A stretch of 32,908 nt of DNA from Komagataeibacter europaeus LMG 18890. GTDB lineage: Bacteria; Pseudomonadota; Alphaproteobacteria; Acetobacterales; Acetobacteraceae. How positions within the stretch are numbered: position 1 is the first letter of the stretch; every line of letters starts with the position of its first letter. A model generated the notes under the pieces. That model searched no databases, was not told the origin of the DNA, and saw only the letters and a list, made by a program, of their open reading frames with translations. The translations under genes were made by a program, and so were the position numbers. Shown here piece by piece: positions 21,365-29,665 of the stretch. Where the stretch lies: assembly GCF_000285295.1 (NCBI RefSeq), contig NZ_CADP01000032.1, positions 1-32,908 of the forward strand, in the 5' to 3' direction.

Positions 21365-21673
21365 ATGCCCCCATTGCATGATGATGCCCTGTCCCCGGCC
21401 GAGCAGGCGCAACTGGGCATGCATATCTGGCACAATGCCTTTTGCGCTGCCCTGCTGGATATGGATGCGGCGCAGCGCAGGACCCTGCTGGCCCGGCTGG
21501 AACGGCTGGGGCAGACAATAGAGCGCGGCAAGCATACGCCCAGCCGCGTCAATACTCCCGCCGCGCGCGATCATGCCCTGAACCTGGTCCGGCAGGCCGT
21601 GAGGGAGGCTGAAAACCACATCCCCCCGCTGCGCGTACCCGAATGGTGTCGGGATGTCCCTGATTGTGACTGA
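21365..21673 (+). CDS. Small helical hypothetical protein
   Basis: The product is 102 residues from ATG 21365, with AAGGA seven bases upstream; an in-frame TTG at 21359 is less likely. The sequence is acidic to neutral and predicted helical: SPAEQAQLGMHIWHNAFCAA, then MDAAQRRTLLARLERLGQTI and DHALNLVRQAVREAENHIPP. There is no signal peptide, membrane segment or known motif. The amphipathic pattern suggests a small cytoplasmic helical bundle or a binding partner of another protein. It is 94 bases upstream of another hypothetical gene in the same direction and may share its transcript. Confidence 0.55.
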   Translation: MPPLHDDALSPAEQAQLGMHIWHNAFCAALLDMDAAQRRTLLARLERLGQTIERGKHTPSRVNTPAARDHALNLVRQAVREAENHIPPLRVPEWCRDVPDCD

Positions 21674-21767
21674 TCGTGCATAAGCGTCTTTTCCTTGTTG
21701 CTGATTGTCTGCGGGCTGCAACTGGACCAGTTTGACATTGTAATCATGATGGAAAAGAGGATTTGAC

Positions 21768-22235
21768 GTGATTGACCATGATCTGCAGGGGGTGATGCTG
21801 CGCCGCATGGCCGCCAACGGGGGGACGGCCAATCTGGCGCCCGATCACGATGCAGATGCCGAACGCTGCGCCCGGAACCTGCTTGATCTGGAATTGCAGG
21901 GACTGAGCAAGGGGGGCGTCAGCATTACCCCGGATGGATTGCGGATTACGGGGGACAGCACCCTGACCAATGCAGGACGTGCATATCTGGACCGTCCGGA
22001 CGATATGCATGTGGTGCTGGATGGTCCCGACACCGTAAAGGCCCTGCATCAGCGTATTGCAGGCGATCCCGATCTGTCGGACACGGAACGGCATGACCTT
22101 GCCCGTTCGCTTGACGGCATGCACCCGCTGACGTTGAAAGCCTTTGGTCAGGAACTGCTGGAACGCGCGGTATCACACTGGTCGGATACGGTATCACTGT
22201 TGAAAAAACACGCGGCCCCCAGGGACAAGCCGTAA
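21768..22235 (+). CDS. Hypothetical protein with GTG start
   Basis: The product is 155 residues. GTG 21768 is the best start: AGAGGA lies nine bases upstream and the frame is closed before it. The protein is soluble and mixed helix/strand. ERCARNLLDLELQGLSKGGV and SITPDGLRITGDSTLTNAGR look like a small winged-helix-like or effector-type unit: helix, beta-strand pair, then TNAGRAYL. This is only a structural impression. The C-terminal third (LSDTERHDLARSLDGMHPLT, then KAFGQELLERAVSHW) is helical. No family is recognised. Confidence 0.6.
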   Translation: MIDHDLQGVMLRRMAANGGTANLAPDHDADAERCARNLLDLELQGLSKGGVSITPDGLRITGDSTLTNAGRAYLDRPDDMHVVLDGPDTVKALHQRIAGDPDLSDTERHDLARSLDGMHPLTLKAFGQELLERAVSHWSDTVSLLKKHAAPRDKP

Positions 22236-22547
22236 GCGCGGCCGTCCTTCATGCTGACCCGCGCATGGAATTATTTATTCCAAAAGCAAATATAAGAAAA
22301 AATGTATGAAAAATTAAAACATAAGTCTTATTTCAATAAAAATTAAGCATGACAAATCAAAGTCGATTGCCACAAGTAAATTGCAAAAAGGTAGACGGTT
22401 TCTTGCATATCAGGTCGGCTTCCCTGTCTCTGCGCTTTTACAGCCATCTCTGCAATAACGCAGGATGATTGCCTGAAATGGGAAAATATCGTGTCGTGTA
22501 TACATGGCAGGTATTCATGATCAGGCAGCCGGGATGGAAGGGGAACA
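22236..22547. other. AT-rich intergenic region upstream of mscS-like gene
   Basis: About 310 bases with no supported gene. From about 22262 to 22400 the composition falls sharply to AT-rich with many A runs, in contrast with the GC-rich coding DNA on both sides. It probably holds the promoter of the channel gene, and its composition would also suit an H-NS-like silencer target or an old insertion. I cannot fix -35/-10 boxes among the many AT-rich candidates. Confidence 0.35.
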
Positions 22548-24983
22548 ATGCGGCACTTAACCGATACTTGCCAACGGGGCGGCAAAGGCCGTTTCCTGCC
22601 GGGGTTCTGGCGGGTTGCCGTTCTGGGGTTTGTCGCAATGTGCCTGCTGGCCATGCCGGGGCATGGCCGTGCCGCCGATACGGATGCAACGCAGGGCATG
22701 AGCCGTGAACAGGCGCAGCAGGTGCTGGCCGTCATGAACGACCCGGCAAAACGGGCTGAATTCACCAATACCCTGTCGGCTATCGCATCCCGGCTTCCTT
22801 CCGCCCCCGCCGCCCCTGCCGCCGCCCCCAAACCTGCCGCGGATGCCCTGTCGGTTGAACCCGATACGCTGGGCAGTGACCTGGTGCAGGACATGGGAAG
22901 CCTGCGTGGCCGCCTGATCGTGCAGGCCCAGCATTTTGTCGCCCTGTTTGGCGACCTGGTGTTTGTGGCGCACTGGACCCACACCATTTTTGCCGATCCG
23001 CAATCGCGGATGATCCTGTTTGACGCCATGGGGCGGGCGACCCTGATCCTGCTGCTGGCGCTGGCGGCGGAACATGGTTTTTCCCTGCTGCTGCGCAAGC
23101 CGCTGCTCAAGGTCACCGAACGGGCGGTCGCGACCGAACGCCGCCTGAACCTGCCCGACGCCACGGCCGCCCCGGCGGCAGCGCCCGCGACCGGGGCGAC
23201 GACACAGGACAAGGATGACGCGCAGGTCCAGCAGGGCGACATGCAGGCCCAGCACGCAACACTGCGCCTGCTGGCCCGTGTGCCGTATTCACTCATGCAT
23301 CTGCTGATCAAGCTGTTGCCGGTGGCGCTGTTTTTCGCGCTTGGAACCTGTTTTGCCTATCTGCTGACCACCACGCATCAGGCCATGCTGGTCACGCTTA
23401 CGCTTACGAATGCCTATGTGGTCGCCCGCGTGGTCTATCTGCTGATGGAAACGCTGTTCGTGCCGCATTCGCCCGCCATCCGGCTGTGCAGCGCCAGCGA
23501 CCAGACGGCCTTCATGGTCACGCACTGGCTCAACTTCCTTGTCGCGGCACCGTCGGTCGTGGTCTGCCTGTCCACGCTGGGCGGCGTGTTTGACATGCCC
23601 GCGCGCGGGACGGAGGCAATCATCCGTTCCGTCGTGCTGATCGAACACGTGCTGGTCGCCATTTTCACGTGGCGGGTCCGCATGCATGTCGCACTGGCCC
23701 TGCAACCGCCGGCGCGTCTGCGCACGCAGCCATTCTGGATGTTCCTGGGGCGGCTGGTCTACCTGTGGTGGGTGCCGGCCATGTTCTTCAACTTTGCATT
23801 GTGGCTGATCTGGGCAACCCATATCCAGGGTGGCTATGCGTGGATTATCCGCACCGTCATCCTGACAACAGCTGTCGTGATCCTGTCGCGGGTGCTGTCG
23901 GTCCTGATCTTCAACCTGCAGAACCGGCTGTTCCATGTCTCCCCCGCGATGGAGGCGCGTTATCCGGGCCTGCAGGCGCGCGTGAACTATTATTACCCGG
24001 TTTCGCGCAAGATCCTGTCGTTCCTCATGTTCTTCGCATCCGCCACGCTGTTCCTTCAGGCGCTCGGGTTGCCTGCCATCCACTTCCTGCTGCATGGCAG
24101 GCTGGGGCCAAAAATCATTGGCGCGATGCTGTCCGTCCTGGTTGCCTACACGGTCGCCATCATCATATGGGAAGCCGCCAACGCCGCCCTGCAGGGACAG
24201 ATCGCCCGCTTCGAGAATTCATCCCAGACCGGTCGGGCCAGCAGGCTGCGCACGGTCCTGCCCATTATCAAGACCGTGCTGCTGGCGCTGATCATCATCA
24301 TCGTGGCGGTCACCACGCTGTCGCAGATCGGGATCAATGTCGCCCCGCTGCTGACCGGTGCGGGCATCATGGGTGCGGCCATCGCCTTTGGCGCGCAGAG
24401 CCTGGTCAAGGATTTCATCACAGGCTTCTTCATGCTGGTGGAAAACGCCATTCAGGTGGGCGACTGGGTAACCGCCGGTGGCGTGTCCGGTACGGTCGAA
24501 CACCTGTCGATCCGGACCCTGCGGCTGCGTTCGGTCAATGGCGACCTGCATATCATCCCGTTTTCGGAAGTATCGTCCATCGCCAATACATCGCGTGATT
24601 ATAACCTGGTCGTAGTAGATTTCATGATCGACCTCAGTCAGGACACGAAGCAGCTTTGCGCCATCCTGCATGAGGAACTGGAGATCATGCGCAAGACGCC
24701 CCGTTACGGGCATCTCATCATGTCCGAATTCGCTTTCCTTGGTATTGAGCAGGCGGATGGGAATGGCGCGCGTTTCCTTGGTTCCGTCCGCACTGCGCCG
24801 GGGTCCAAATGGAAGGTATACCGTGAATATTACAGCCGTCTGGCCGTGCGCATGAATAATGAAGGCATCAAGTTCCCGGTCCCCAGCTTCCTCAACCTGC
24901 TGGACAACGGCCCGGGGGCAGATGGCCTGAAGGTAACGGCGACCGTTCCCCCCGCGACAGGGCCACACGCGCCACAGGCCTGA
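22548..24983 (+). CDS. Large MscS-family mechanosensitive ion channel
   Basis: The product is 811 residues from ATG 22548 (AAGGGGAA upstream). A signal peptide-like start (RVAVLGFVAMCLLAMPGHGRA) leads to a periplasmic part with an Ala/Pro linker (about residues 85-105). A series of membrane helices follows, including LILLLALAAEHGFSLLL, HLLIKLLPVALFFALGTCFAYLL and the TM pair before the pore. The MscS core is unmistakable: LLTGAGIMGAAIAFGAQSLV (pore helix with Gly/Ala packing), KDFITGFFMLVENAIQVGDW and the beta domain VSGTVEHLSIRTLRLRSVNG. Length and layout resemble the YbiO-type large channels. Role: release of solutes on osmotic downshock, relevant in a cell that makes trehalose. It is convergent with mntH. 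Confidence 0.9.
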   Translation: MRHLTDTCQRGGKGRFLPGFWRVAVLGFVAMCLLAMPGHGRAADTDATQGMSREQAQQVLAVMNDPAKRAEFTNTLSAIASRLPSAPAAPAAAPKPAADALSVEPDTLGSDLVQDMGSLRGRLIVQAQHFVALFGDLVFVAHWTHTIFADPQSRMILFDAMGRATLILLLALAAEHGFSLLLRKPLLKVTERAVATERRLNLPDATAAPAAAPATGATTQDKDDAQVQQGDMQAQHATLRLLARVPYSLMHLLIKLLPVALFFALGTCFAYLLTTTHQAMLVTLTLTNAYVVARVVYLLMETLFVPHSPAIRLCSASDQTAFMVTHWLNFLVAAPSVVVCLSTLGGVFDMPARGTEAIIRSVVLIEHVLVAIFTWRVRMHVALALQPPARLRTQPFWMFLGRLVYLWWVPAMFFNFALWLIWATHIQGGYAWIIRTVILTTAVVILSRVLSVLIFNLQNRLFHVSPAMEARYPGLQARVNYYYPVSRKILSFLMFFASATLFLQALGLPAIHFLLHGRLGPKIIGAMLSVLVAYTVAIIIWEAANAALQGQIARFENSSQTGRASRLRTVLPIIKTVLLALIIIIVAVTTLSQIGINVAPLLTGAGIMGAAIAFGAQSLVKDFITGFFMLVENAIQVGDWVTAGGVSGTVEHLSIRTLRLRSVNGDLHIIPFSEVSSIANTSRDYNLVVVDFMIDLSQDTKQLCAILHEELEIMRKTPRYGHLIMSEFAFLGIEQADGNGARFLGSVRTAPGSKWKVYREYYSRLAVRMNNEGIKFPVPSFLNLLDNGPGADGLKVTATVPPATGPHAPQA

Positions 24984-25008
24984 TCCCTGCAGGAAAGTTT
25001 CAGGGAAT

Positions 25009-25050
25009 GCCGCCTTTCCGGAAAAAGGCAGCATCCGGAAGCTTTTATTT
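25009..25050 (+). terminator. Hairpin between mscS-like gene and mntH
   Basis: GCCGCCTTT (25009-25017) pairs with AAAGGCAGC (25024-25032) with one mismatch. A T-rich stretch (CTTTTATTT) follows about ten bases later. It sits in the convergent gap and probably ends the + strand transcript. The right arm is also a copy of the dispersed AAAAAGGCAGCATCC repeat, so repeat and terminator may be the same element. Confidence 0.45.
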
Positions 25051-25087
25051 CTGTCAATATTTCATGTTGCGCCGCGTGCAGCGATTG

Positions 25088-26467
25088 TCACGCTGCAAAA
25101 ATCGTATCGTAAAGCAGCTTGAAATTCAGCACCAGAATGATGGCCGCCACCAGCCACGATAACAGGGCGAATGGGCGGGAGATGACGAATTCCCCCATTT
25201 TCCGCCGGTCGGATACAAACATCACCAGCGGGATCACGGCAAAGGGCAGTTGCAATGACAAGATCACCTGACTGGCCAGCAGCAGTTGCCCCACGCCCCT
25301 GTCGCCATAAAGGGCCGTGACAATCACAACCGGGACAATGGCCAGCCCACGTGTCAGCAGCCGTCGCGCCCAGTGGGGAATACGCAGCCGCAGGAACCCT
25401 TCCATGATGATCTGACCGGCCAGCGTGCCGGTAATGGTTGAATTGGTGCCCGCCGCCAGCAGGGCAACCGCAAACAGGGTGGAGGCAATGCCCAGCCCCA
25501 GTACGGGGGACAGCAGGCGGTACGCGTCCTCCAGTTCCGCGACATCCTGGTGCCCGGTGGTGTGGAAGGCGGCAGCCGCAACAATCAGGATGGCGGCATT
25601 GATGAACAGCGCCAGCATCAGCGCAAGGGTGCTGTCCCATGTGGCCCAGCGTATGGCATCCCGTCGCCCCGGCACGGTGCGGGGAAAGGCGCGTGTCTGC
25701 ACGATGGAGGAATGCAGGTACAGGTTATGCGGCATGACCGTCGCCCCGATAATGCCAATGGCGATATACAGCGTATGGCTGTTGGTCACGATCCGGGGGG
25801 AGGGCACGAACCCCTTCAGTAACGCCATGACGGGGGGCTGTGCCGCCACGACCTGTATGGCAAAGCACAGTGCAATGATGCTGAGCAGCCCGATAATGAA
25901 GGCTTCAAGATAACGGAAGCCCCGGTTCATCAGGAACAGCACGAGAAAGGCGTCCAGAACAGAAATCAGCGCGCCCACCAGCAGGGGTATGCCAAACAGC
26001 AGTTGCAGCGCGACCGCCGTGCCGATGACTTCCGCCAGGTCGCAGGCGATGATGGCCAGTTCACAGGCCAGCCACAGGACGATATTCACGACCGGCGGGA
26101 AGTGATCGCGACATGCCTGCGCCAGATCACGCCCGGTGGCGATGCCCAGCCGTGCCGACAGTGATTGCAGGATGATCGCCATGCAGTTTGACAGCAGGAT
26201 GACAGACAGCAGCGTGTAACCGAACTGCGCACCGCCCTGCAGGTCGGTGGCCCAGTTTCCGGGGTCCATATACCCGACCGAAACCATATAGCCCGGCCCC
26301 ACGAACGCCATGAACCGGCGCAGCCATGATGCCCCGGCATCCGGCACCCGCACGCTGGCGAAGGCTTCGGGCAGGCTGTTGGTTTCAGCGTCCCCCGATC
26401 GGGCGAAACGCCATGCTGCGGTGGCGGGTGGGGGCGAGGCAGGCGGTCTTGCTGGCATCATGGGCAT
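25088..26467 (-). CDS. mntH: Nramp-family divalent metal (Mn/Fe) transporter
   Basis: A proton-coupled importer of Mn2+ and Fe2+ in the inner membrane. The product is 459 residues from ATG 26467; a TTG at 26473 is in frame and closer to the GGGGGA site, so it may be the true start. A 50-residue polar N-terminus precedes about eleven hydrophobic helices. The two family hallmarks are present: DPGN in [18 protein letters not shown] (helix 1) and MPH in [14 protein letters not shown] (helix 6), both providing metal ligands. [19 protein letters not shown] and [14 protein letters not shown] mark the later helices. An 8-base inverted repeat upstream (26490-26517) is a likely metal-regulator operator. 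The gene is monocistronic. Confidence 0.93.
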   Translation of the reverse strand: MPMMPARPPASPPPATAAWRFARSGDAETNSLPEAFASVRVPDAGASWLRRFMAFVGPGYMVSVGYMDPGNWATDLQGGAQFGYTLLSVILLSNCMAIILQSLSARLGIATGRDLAQACRDHFPPVVNIVLWLACELAIIACDLAEVIGTAVALQLLFGIPLLVGALISVLDAFLVLFLMNRGFRYLEAFIIGLLSIIALCFAIQVVAAQPPVMALLKGFVPSPRIVTNSHTLYIAIGIIGATVMPHNLYLHSSIVQTRAFPRTVPGRRDAIRWATWDSTLALMLALFINAAILIVAAAAFHTTGHQDVAELEDAYRLLSPVLGLGIASTLFAVALLAAGTNSTITGTLAGQIIMEGFLRLRIPHWARRLLTRGLAIVPVVIVTALYGDRGVGQLLLASQVILSLQLPFAVIPLVMFVSDRRKMGEFVISRPFALLSWLVAAIILVLNFKLLYDTIFAA

Positions 26468-26473
26468 ACTCAA

Positions 26474-26870
26474 TCGTATCCCCCATAAATATGCAATATG
26501 CTATATCACATTGCATAGGGAAATCTTATCAGCATATGCCATGACATGGCGGGCATAATGTATGAAGTATAAGATCATGGAAAAGTTTGGGGATGTATTT
26601 ATAAATAAACTTTCAATAAATTCGTGTTACAAGGTTGCGATTGAAAATAATAAAAGTTTATTGGATATGTTTTTTTAAAATTGGCGTTTTTTGAAGATTT
26701 TTTGGAAAAGGCTTCACCAAAAAATTTCTTATGATTGCAGGATATTCCCCATCTGATTTTTTAAACTGCCTTCAAGGCAAGACAGCATTCCAGAATTTTT
26801 ATTATTTTGTCAGTTGCCCGTTTGGAAACGATCTTTCAGACAACAGGCGGACCCGGCCACATGGTGATGG
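26474..26870. other. AT-rich gap between mntH and the acyl-CoA dehydrogenase-like gene
   Basis: About 400 bases, strongly AT-rich from roughly 26550 to 26820. No gene is supported. It holds the mntH operator candidate (26490-26517) at one end. In the middle is TTTGGAAAAGGCTTCACC (26701-26718), a divergent member of the repeat also seen at 1633 and 25022. A small imperfect palindrome (TGCCTTCAAGGCA near 26768) may help terminate the - strand gene that ends at 26871. Confidence 0.45.
26490..26517 (-). promoter_or_regulatory. Candidate metal-regulator operator of mntH
   Basis: A perfect 8-base inverted repeat, TATGCAAT then 12 bases then ATTGCATA, lies 23 to 50 bases before the mntH ATG. Alphaproteobacterial mntH genes are commonly repressed by a Fur-family Mn sensor (Mur) or by MntR through AT-rich palindromes in this position. 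The exact match to either consensus cannot be judged by eye. Confidence 0.5.
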
Positions 26871-28040
26871 TCATGAACGCTGTGGCGGTTCTGTCAGGGC
26901 CGCCCTGCCTGCCGCCGCCAACGCCACGTCGCCCTGGGGGGAGTGGATACGCGCGCAGAGCACGTTGCGAAAATGCCGTTCCAGGGGGTTATCCTCGCTC
27001 AATGCCGGGTTGCCGATCGCGGCAACGCCCAGTTCCACGGCTTTGATGGCGTTTTCCGTCACGACGTATTTGGCCAGGTTGGCTTCGGTGCCGGGATAGG
27101 TCCCATTTTCAGCCCGGTCGAGGGCCACGTCCATTATGCTCCGGTTGGTCATCAGCAACGCGTCAATCTGTCCCAACAGCGTATGGAACCGGGGCAGGGT
27201 GGCAAGTGGCCTGCCCAGCGCCGTCGGCACGCGCGCATGCAGGAACGAAATCAGCCAGTCACGCGCGGCACGGGCCACGCCATCATACAGCGCTGCAATG
27301 GCCAGGGCATGGCCGGTAACCAGCGCTCCGTCATTGCTTTGCCACTGTTCGGGCAGTCGCAGGTCAACCAGTGCCGTCTCGGGCAGTTCGACATTTTCAA
27401 ATACAAAGGTATGGCTGCCTGTCGCGCGCATGCCCATCTGGCGCCAGCTGCGTTCAATGCGTACGCCCGGCGCATGCAGGTCAACCAGAACCTGCCCGAC
27501 CCGTGGCTGGGCTTCATCCGTTGCGACCCATACCGTGCCCCAGCGCAGGGCGGTTGACCCGGTGGAATAGATTTTCCGCCCGTTCAGCACCACTCTGCCC
27601 GCGTCAGATGTAATGCGTGTCGCGGGCAGGCCGCCACGTGACGGGGTGCCCAGTTCAGGCTCGACCCGCAGCGCGTTGATCAGCGCACCATCGTGCAGGG
27701 CGGTTTCGGTCACCTGCCGTTGCGCGGCTTCGGGCCAGTGGTCGGATTGCGCAATCAGCATATGCTGCAGGAAATGCATGGCCATGATCAGTGCGGTGGT
27801 GGGATCGCCAGTGGCAAGGGTGCCAACCACGTCAGTCACCTGTCGCAGGCCGCCGCCCTGTCCCCCGTCCGCGCGCGCAATGGTCAGGCCCAGCAGGCCC
27901 GCCGCACGGCATTCGTCAAGGTTTTCGGTGGCGATTTCACCAGATCGGTCATGGGCGGCCGCACGGGTGGCAAAACGTGCCGCCAGTGCGTCCGGTGTCT
28001 GTCGGGTCGTCGGGACGGCAGGGGTAGAGGGTGAACCCAT
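26871..28040 (-). CDS. Acyl-CoA dehydrogenase-like flavoprotein
   Basis: The product is 389 residues from ATG 28040, with AAGGA ten bases upstream. The three-part acyl-CoA dehydrogenase fold is visible: N-terminal helices (LAARFATRAAAHDRSGEIAT; LGLTIARADGGQGGGLRQV), the middle beta domain (RVVLNGRKIYSTGSTALRWG; SWRQMGMRATGSHTFVFENV), and C-terminal helices (YDGVARAARDWLISFLHARV). Members with this pattern, including a GxKxYSTG-like motif, include desulfurisation-type FMN monooxygenases (DszC/SfnB group) as well as true dehydrogenases. The usual catalytic glutamate of fatty acyl-CoA dehydrogenases is not obvious. I favour a sulfur- or nitrogen-scavenging monooxygenase, but this is inference. 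No reductase partner is adjacent. Confidence 0.75.
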   Translation of the reverse strand: MGSPSTPAVPTTRQTPDALAARFATRAAAHDRSGEIATENLDECRAAGLLGLTIARADGGQGGGLRQVTDVVGTLATGDPTTALIMAMHFLQHMLIAQSDHWPEAAQRQVTETALHDGALINALRVEPELGTPSRGGLPATRITSDAGRVVLNGRKIYSTGSTALRWGTVWVATDEAQPRVGQVLVDLHAPGVRIERSWRQMGMRATGSHTFVFENVELPETALVDLRLPEQWQSNDGALVTGHALAIAALYDGVARAARDWLISFLHARVPTALGRPLATLPRFHTLLGQIDALLMTNRSIMDVALDRAENGTYPGTEANLAKYVVTENAIKAVELGVAAIGNPALSEDNPLERHFRNVLCARIHSPQGDVALAAAGRAALTEPPQRS

Positions 28041-28411
28041 GGCTCAGATATCCTTGCGGCGGTTATCCATGATGGATCAGGCCCTGTGGACTTCATCACC
28101 ATGTATCGATGCATGCAACCCATGCTGCGTCCGGCATCGCGCGGATCAGGCGGTGGCCTGTATAAAACGATAAATAATGTACATTTACAAAAATATCATG
28201 CGGTCCGCATGCGGTCCGGTTGAAATGATCGGGCATCATGTTACCGTCCAGACATGGTTCCCCATCCCCTGATCCCGCCATGGATGTGGGGAGGGGGAAG
28301 GCACGTGTCCACGCGGTCGCGCCTGCAAGGGCACGATGACTGTCATGACCGTCCATATCCCGGTTGCGCAGTGCGGGCGTGCCGGTCCTTTTTTAACCAG
28401 CAGGATTTCAG
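28041..28411. other. Divergent promoter region with palindromes and direct repeats
   Basis: About 370 bases between two divergent genes. The AT-rich core (about 28160-28197) contains the perfect palindrome AATGTACATT at 28176-28185. Next to it CATGCGG-T-CCGCATG (28197-28211) is a second palindrome, and ATGCGGTCCG is directly repeated at 28198-28207 and 28209-28218 with an 11-base period, one helical turn. This looks like a regulator site serving either gene. No gene is supported within. Confidence 0.4.
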
Positions 28412-29458
28412 ATGAAGCAACGTGAACTTGGGCGTACCGGTATCAGGGTCAGCGAGATCTGCCTTGGCACAATGACATTCGGCCAGCAGAATACGGAAGC
28501 CGAGGGGCACGCCCAGCTTGATATGGCCGTGGCGAACGGCATCAATTTCATTGATACGGCCGAACTGTATTCCATTCCCCCACGCGCCGAAACCTATGGT
28601 GCGACGGAGCGGATCATCGGCAGCTGGCTCAACGCCCGTGGCGGGCGCGAGCGTCTGGTTATCGCCAGCAAGGTTGTCGGGCGTGGGACGTCGCCATGGT
28701 TCCGCCCCGGGGGCGAGGAAACGCGCCTGACACCGAAACAGATCCGTTACGCGCTGGACGGGTCGCTGCGCCGCCTGGGCACGGATTACATCGACCTATA
28801 CCAACTGCACTGGCCGGACCGGAAGGTGGGTCTGTTCGGGGCGGGGGGCAATACGTTCACCACCGTGCCGGATGCCGAGGAGGTGCCGATTGCCGAAACG
28901 CTGGGCGTGCTGGGCGAACTGGTGAAGGAAGGAAAGATCCGCCATGTCGGCCTGTCGAACGAGACCGCATGGGGCCTGTCGCAATACCTGGCCGAAGCCC
29001 GCAATGGCGCGCCGCGCGTTGTGTCGATCCAGAACGCCTATAACCTGATCAACCGCACGTTCGAAATCGGGCTGGCGGAAATGGCGCTGCGCGAAGGGGT
29101 GGGGCTGCTGGCCTATTCCCCGCTGGCGCAGGGATACCTGACTGGCAAATACCTTGATGGCGCGCGGCCTGCCGGCGCGCGCACGACCCTGTTCAACCGT
29201 GGGCAGCGTTATGAAAAACCCGGTGTGGACGACGCCGTTCGCGCCTATGTCCAGCTTGCGCATGAATACGGGATCGACCCCGTGCAACTGGCCATCGCGT
29301 TTGTCACGTCGCGTCCGTTCGTGACGTCCAACATCATTGGCGCCACCAGCACGGCGCAGCTTGAAACCATCCTGGGGGCGGAAAACGTGACCATCACCCC
29401 CGAACTGGAGAAACGGATCAACGCCATCCATCAGGTCCATTCCAACCCGGCGCCCTGA
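28412..29458 (+). CDS. Tas-like NADP(H)-dependent aldo/keto reductase
   Basis: It reduces aldehydes or ketones with NADPH in the cytoplasm. The product is 348 residues, full length for the Tas/YajO-like group, from ATG 28412 with AGGA a few bases upstream. It opens with the usual MKQRELGRTGIRVSEICLGT. The catalytic tetrad can be placed at D48 and Y53 (FIDTAELYS), K87 (VIASKVVG) and H133 (LYQLHWPDR). GKIRHVGLSNETAWG and VGLLAYSPLAQGYLTGKYL are conserved strands, and NIIGATSTAQLETIL lies at the nucleotide-phosphate site. The insert around residues 138-155 (KVGLFGAGGNTFTTVPDAEE) is typical of this subfamily. The physiological substrate cannot be told from sequence. A strong hairpin terminator follows. 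Confidence 0.9.
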   Translation: MKQRELGRTGIRVSEICLGTMTFGQQNTEAEGHAQLDMAVANGINFIDTAELYSIPPRAETYGATERIIGSWLNARGGRERLVIASKVVGRGTSPWFRPGGEETRLTPKQIRYALDGSLRRLGTDYIDLYQLHWPDRKVGLFGAGGNTFTTVPDAEEVPIAETLGVLGELVKEGKIRHVGLSNETAWGLSQYLAEARNGAPRVVSIQNAYNLINRTFEIGLAEMALREGVGLLAYSPLAQGYLTGKYLDGARPAGARTTLFNRGQRYEKPGVDDAVRAYVQLAHEYGIDPVQLAIAFVTSRPFVTSNIIGATSTAQLETILGAENVTITPELEKRINAIHQVHSNPAP

Positions 29459-29464
29459 GTGACG

Positions 29465-29516
29465 CGCCATGGCCGCCTGGCCCGGTTCGGGGCCAGTAGC
29501 GCCATGGCGGTCTTTT
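29465..29516 (+). terminator. Nested-stem terminator after the aldo/keto reductase
   Basis: An outer nine-pair stem (CGCCATGGC at 29465-29473 with GCCATGGCG at 29501-29509) encloses an inner seven-pair stem (CTGGCCC at 29477-29483 with GGGCCAG at 29490-29496). TCTTTTCC follows. It starts six bases after the stop codon. Confidence 0.65.
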
Positions 29517-29665
29517 CCCGCCGGGACGGGCTGCCTGCATCCCGTTATCAATATTCCGTAATGTAATATGATTGCGGGCTAACATTTCATTCAGGAACGT
29601 CAACTTAATTTCCTTATCTATGCCGGCCCCTAAAATTACGTGCTATATTGAATGGCCGTTGTTTT

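Noticed and set aside
23669-24598. + strand frame of 309 codons inside the MscS-like gene
   Set aside because: It overlaps the certain MscS pore region in another frame and has no motif.
27613-28173. + strand frame of 186 codons opposite the acyl-CoA dehydrogenase-like gene
   Set aside because: Ser/Arg/Pro-rich shadow without a start site or domain, while the - strand frame shows a full family fold.
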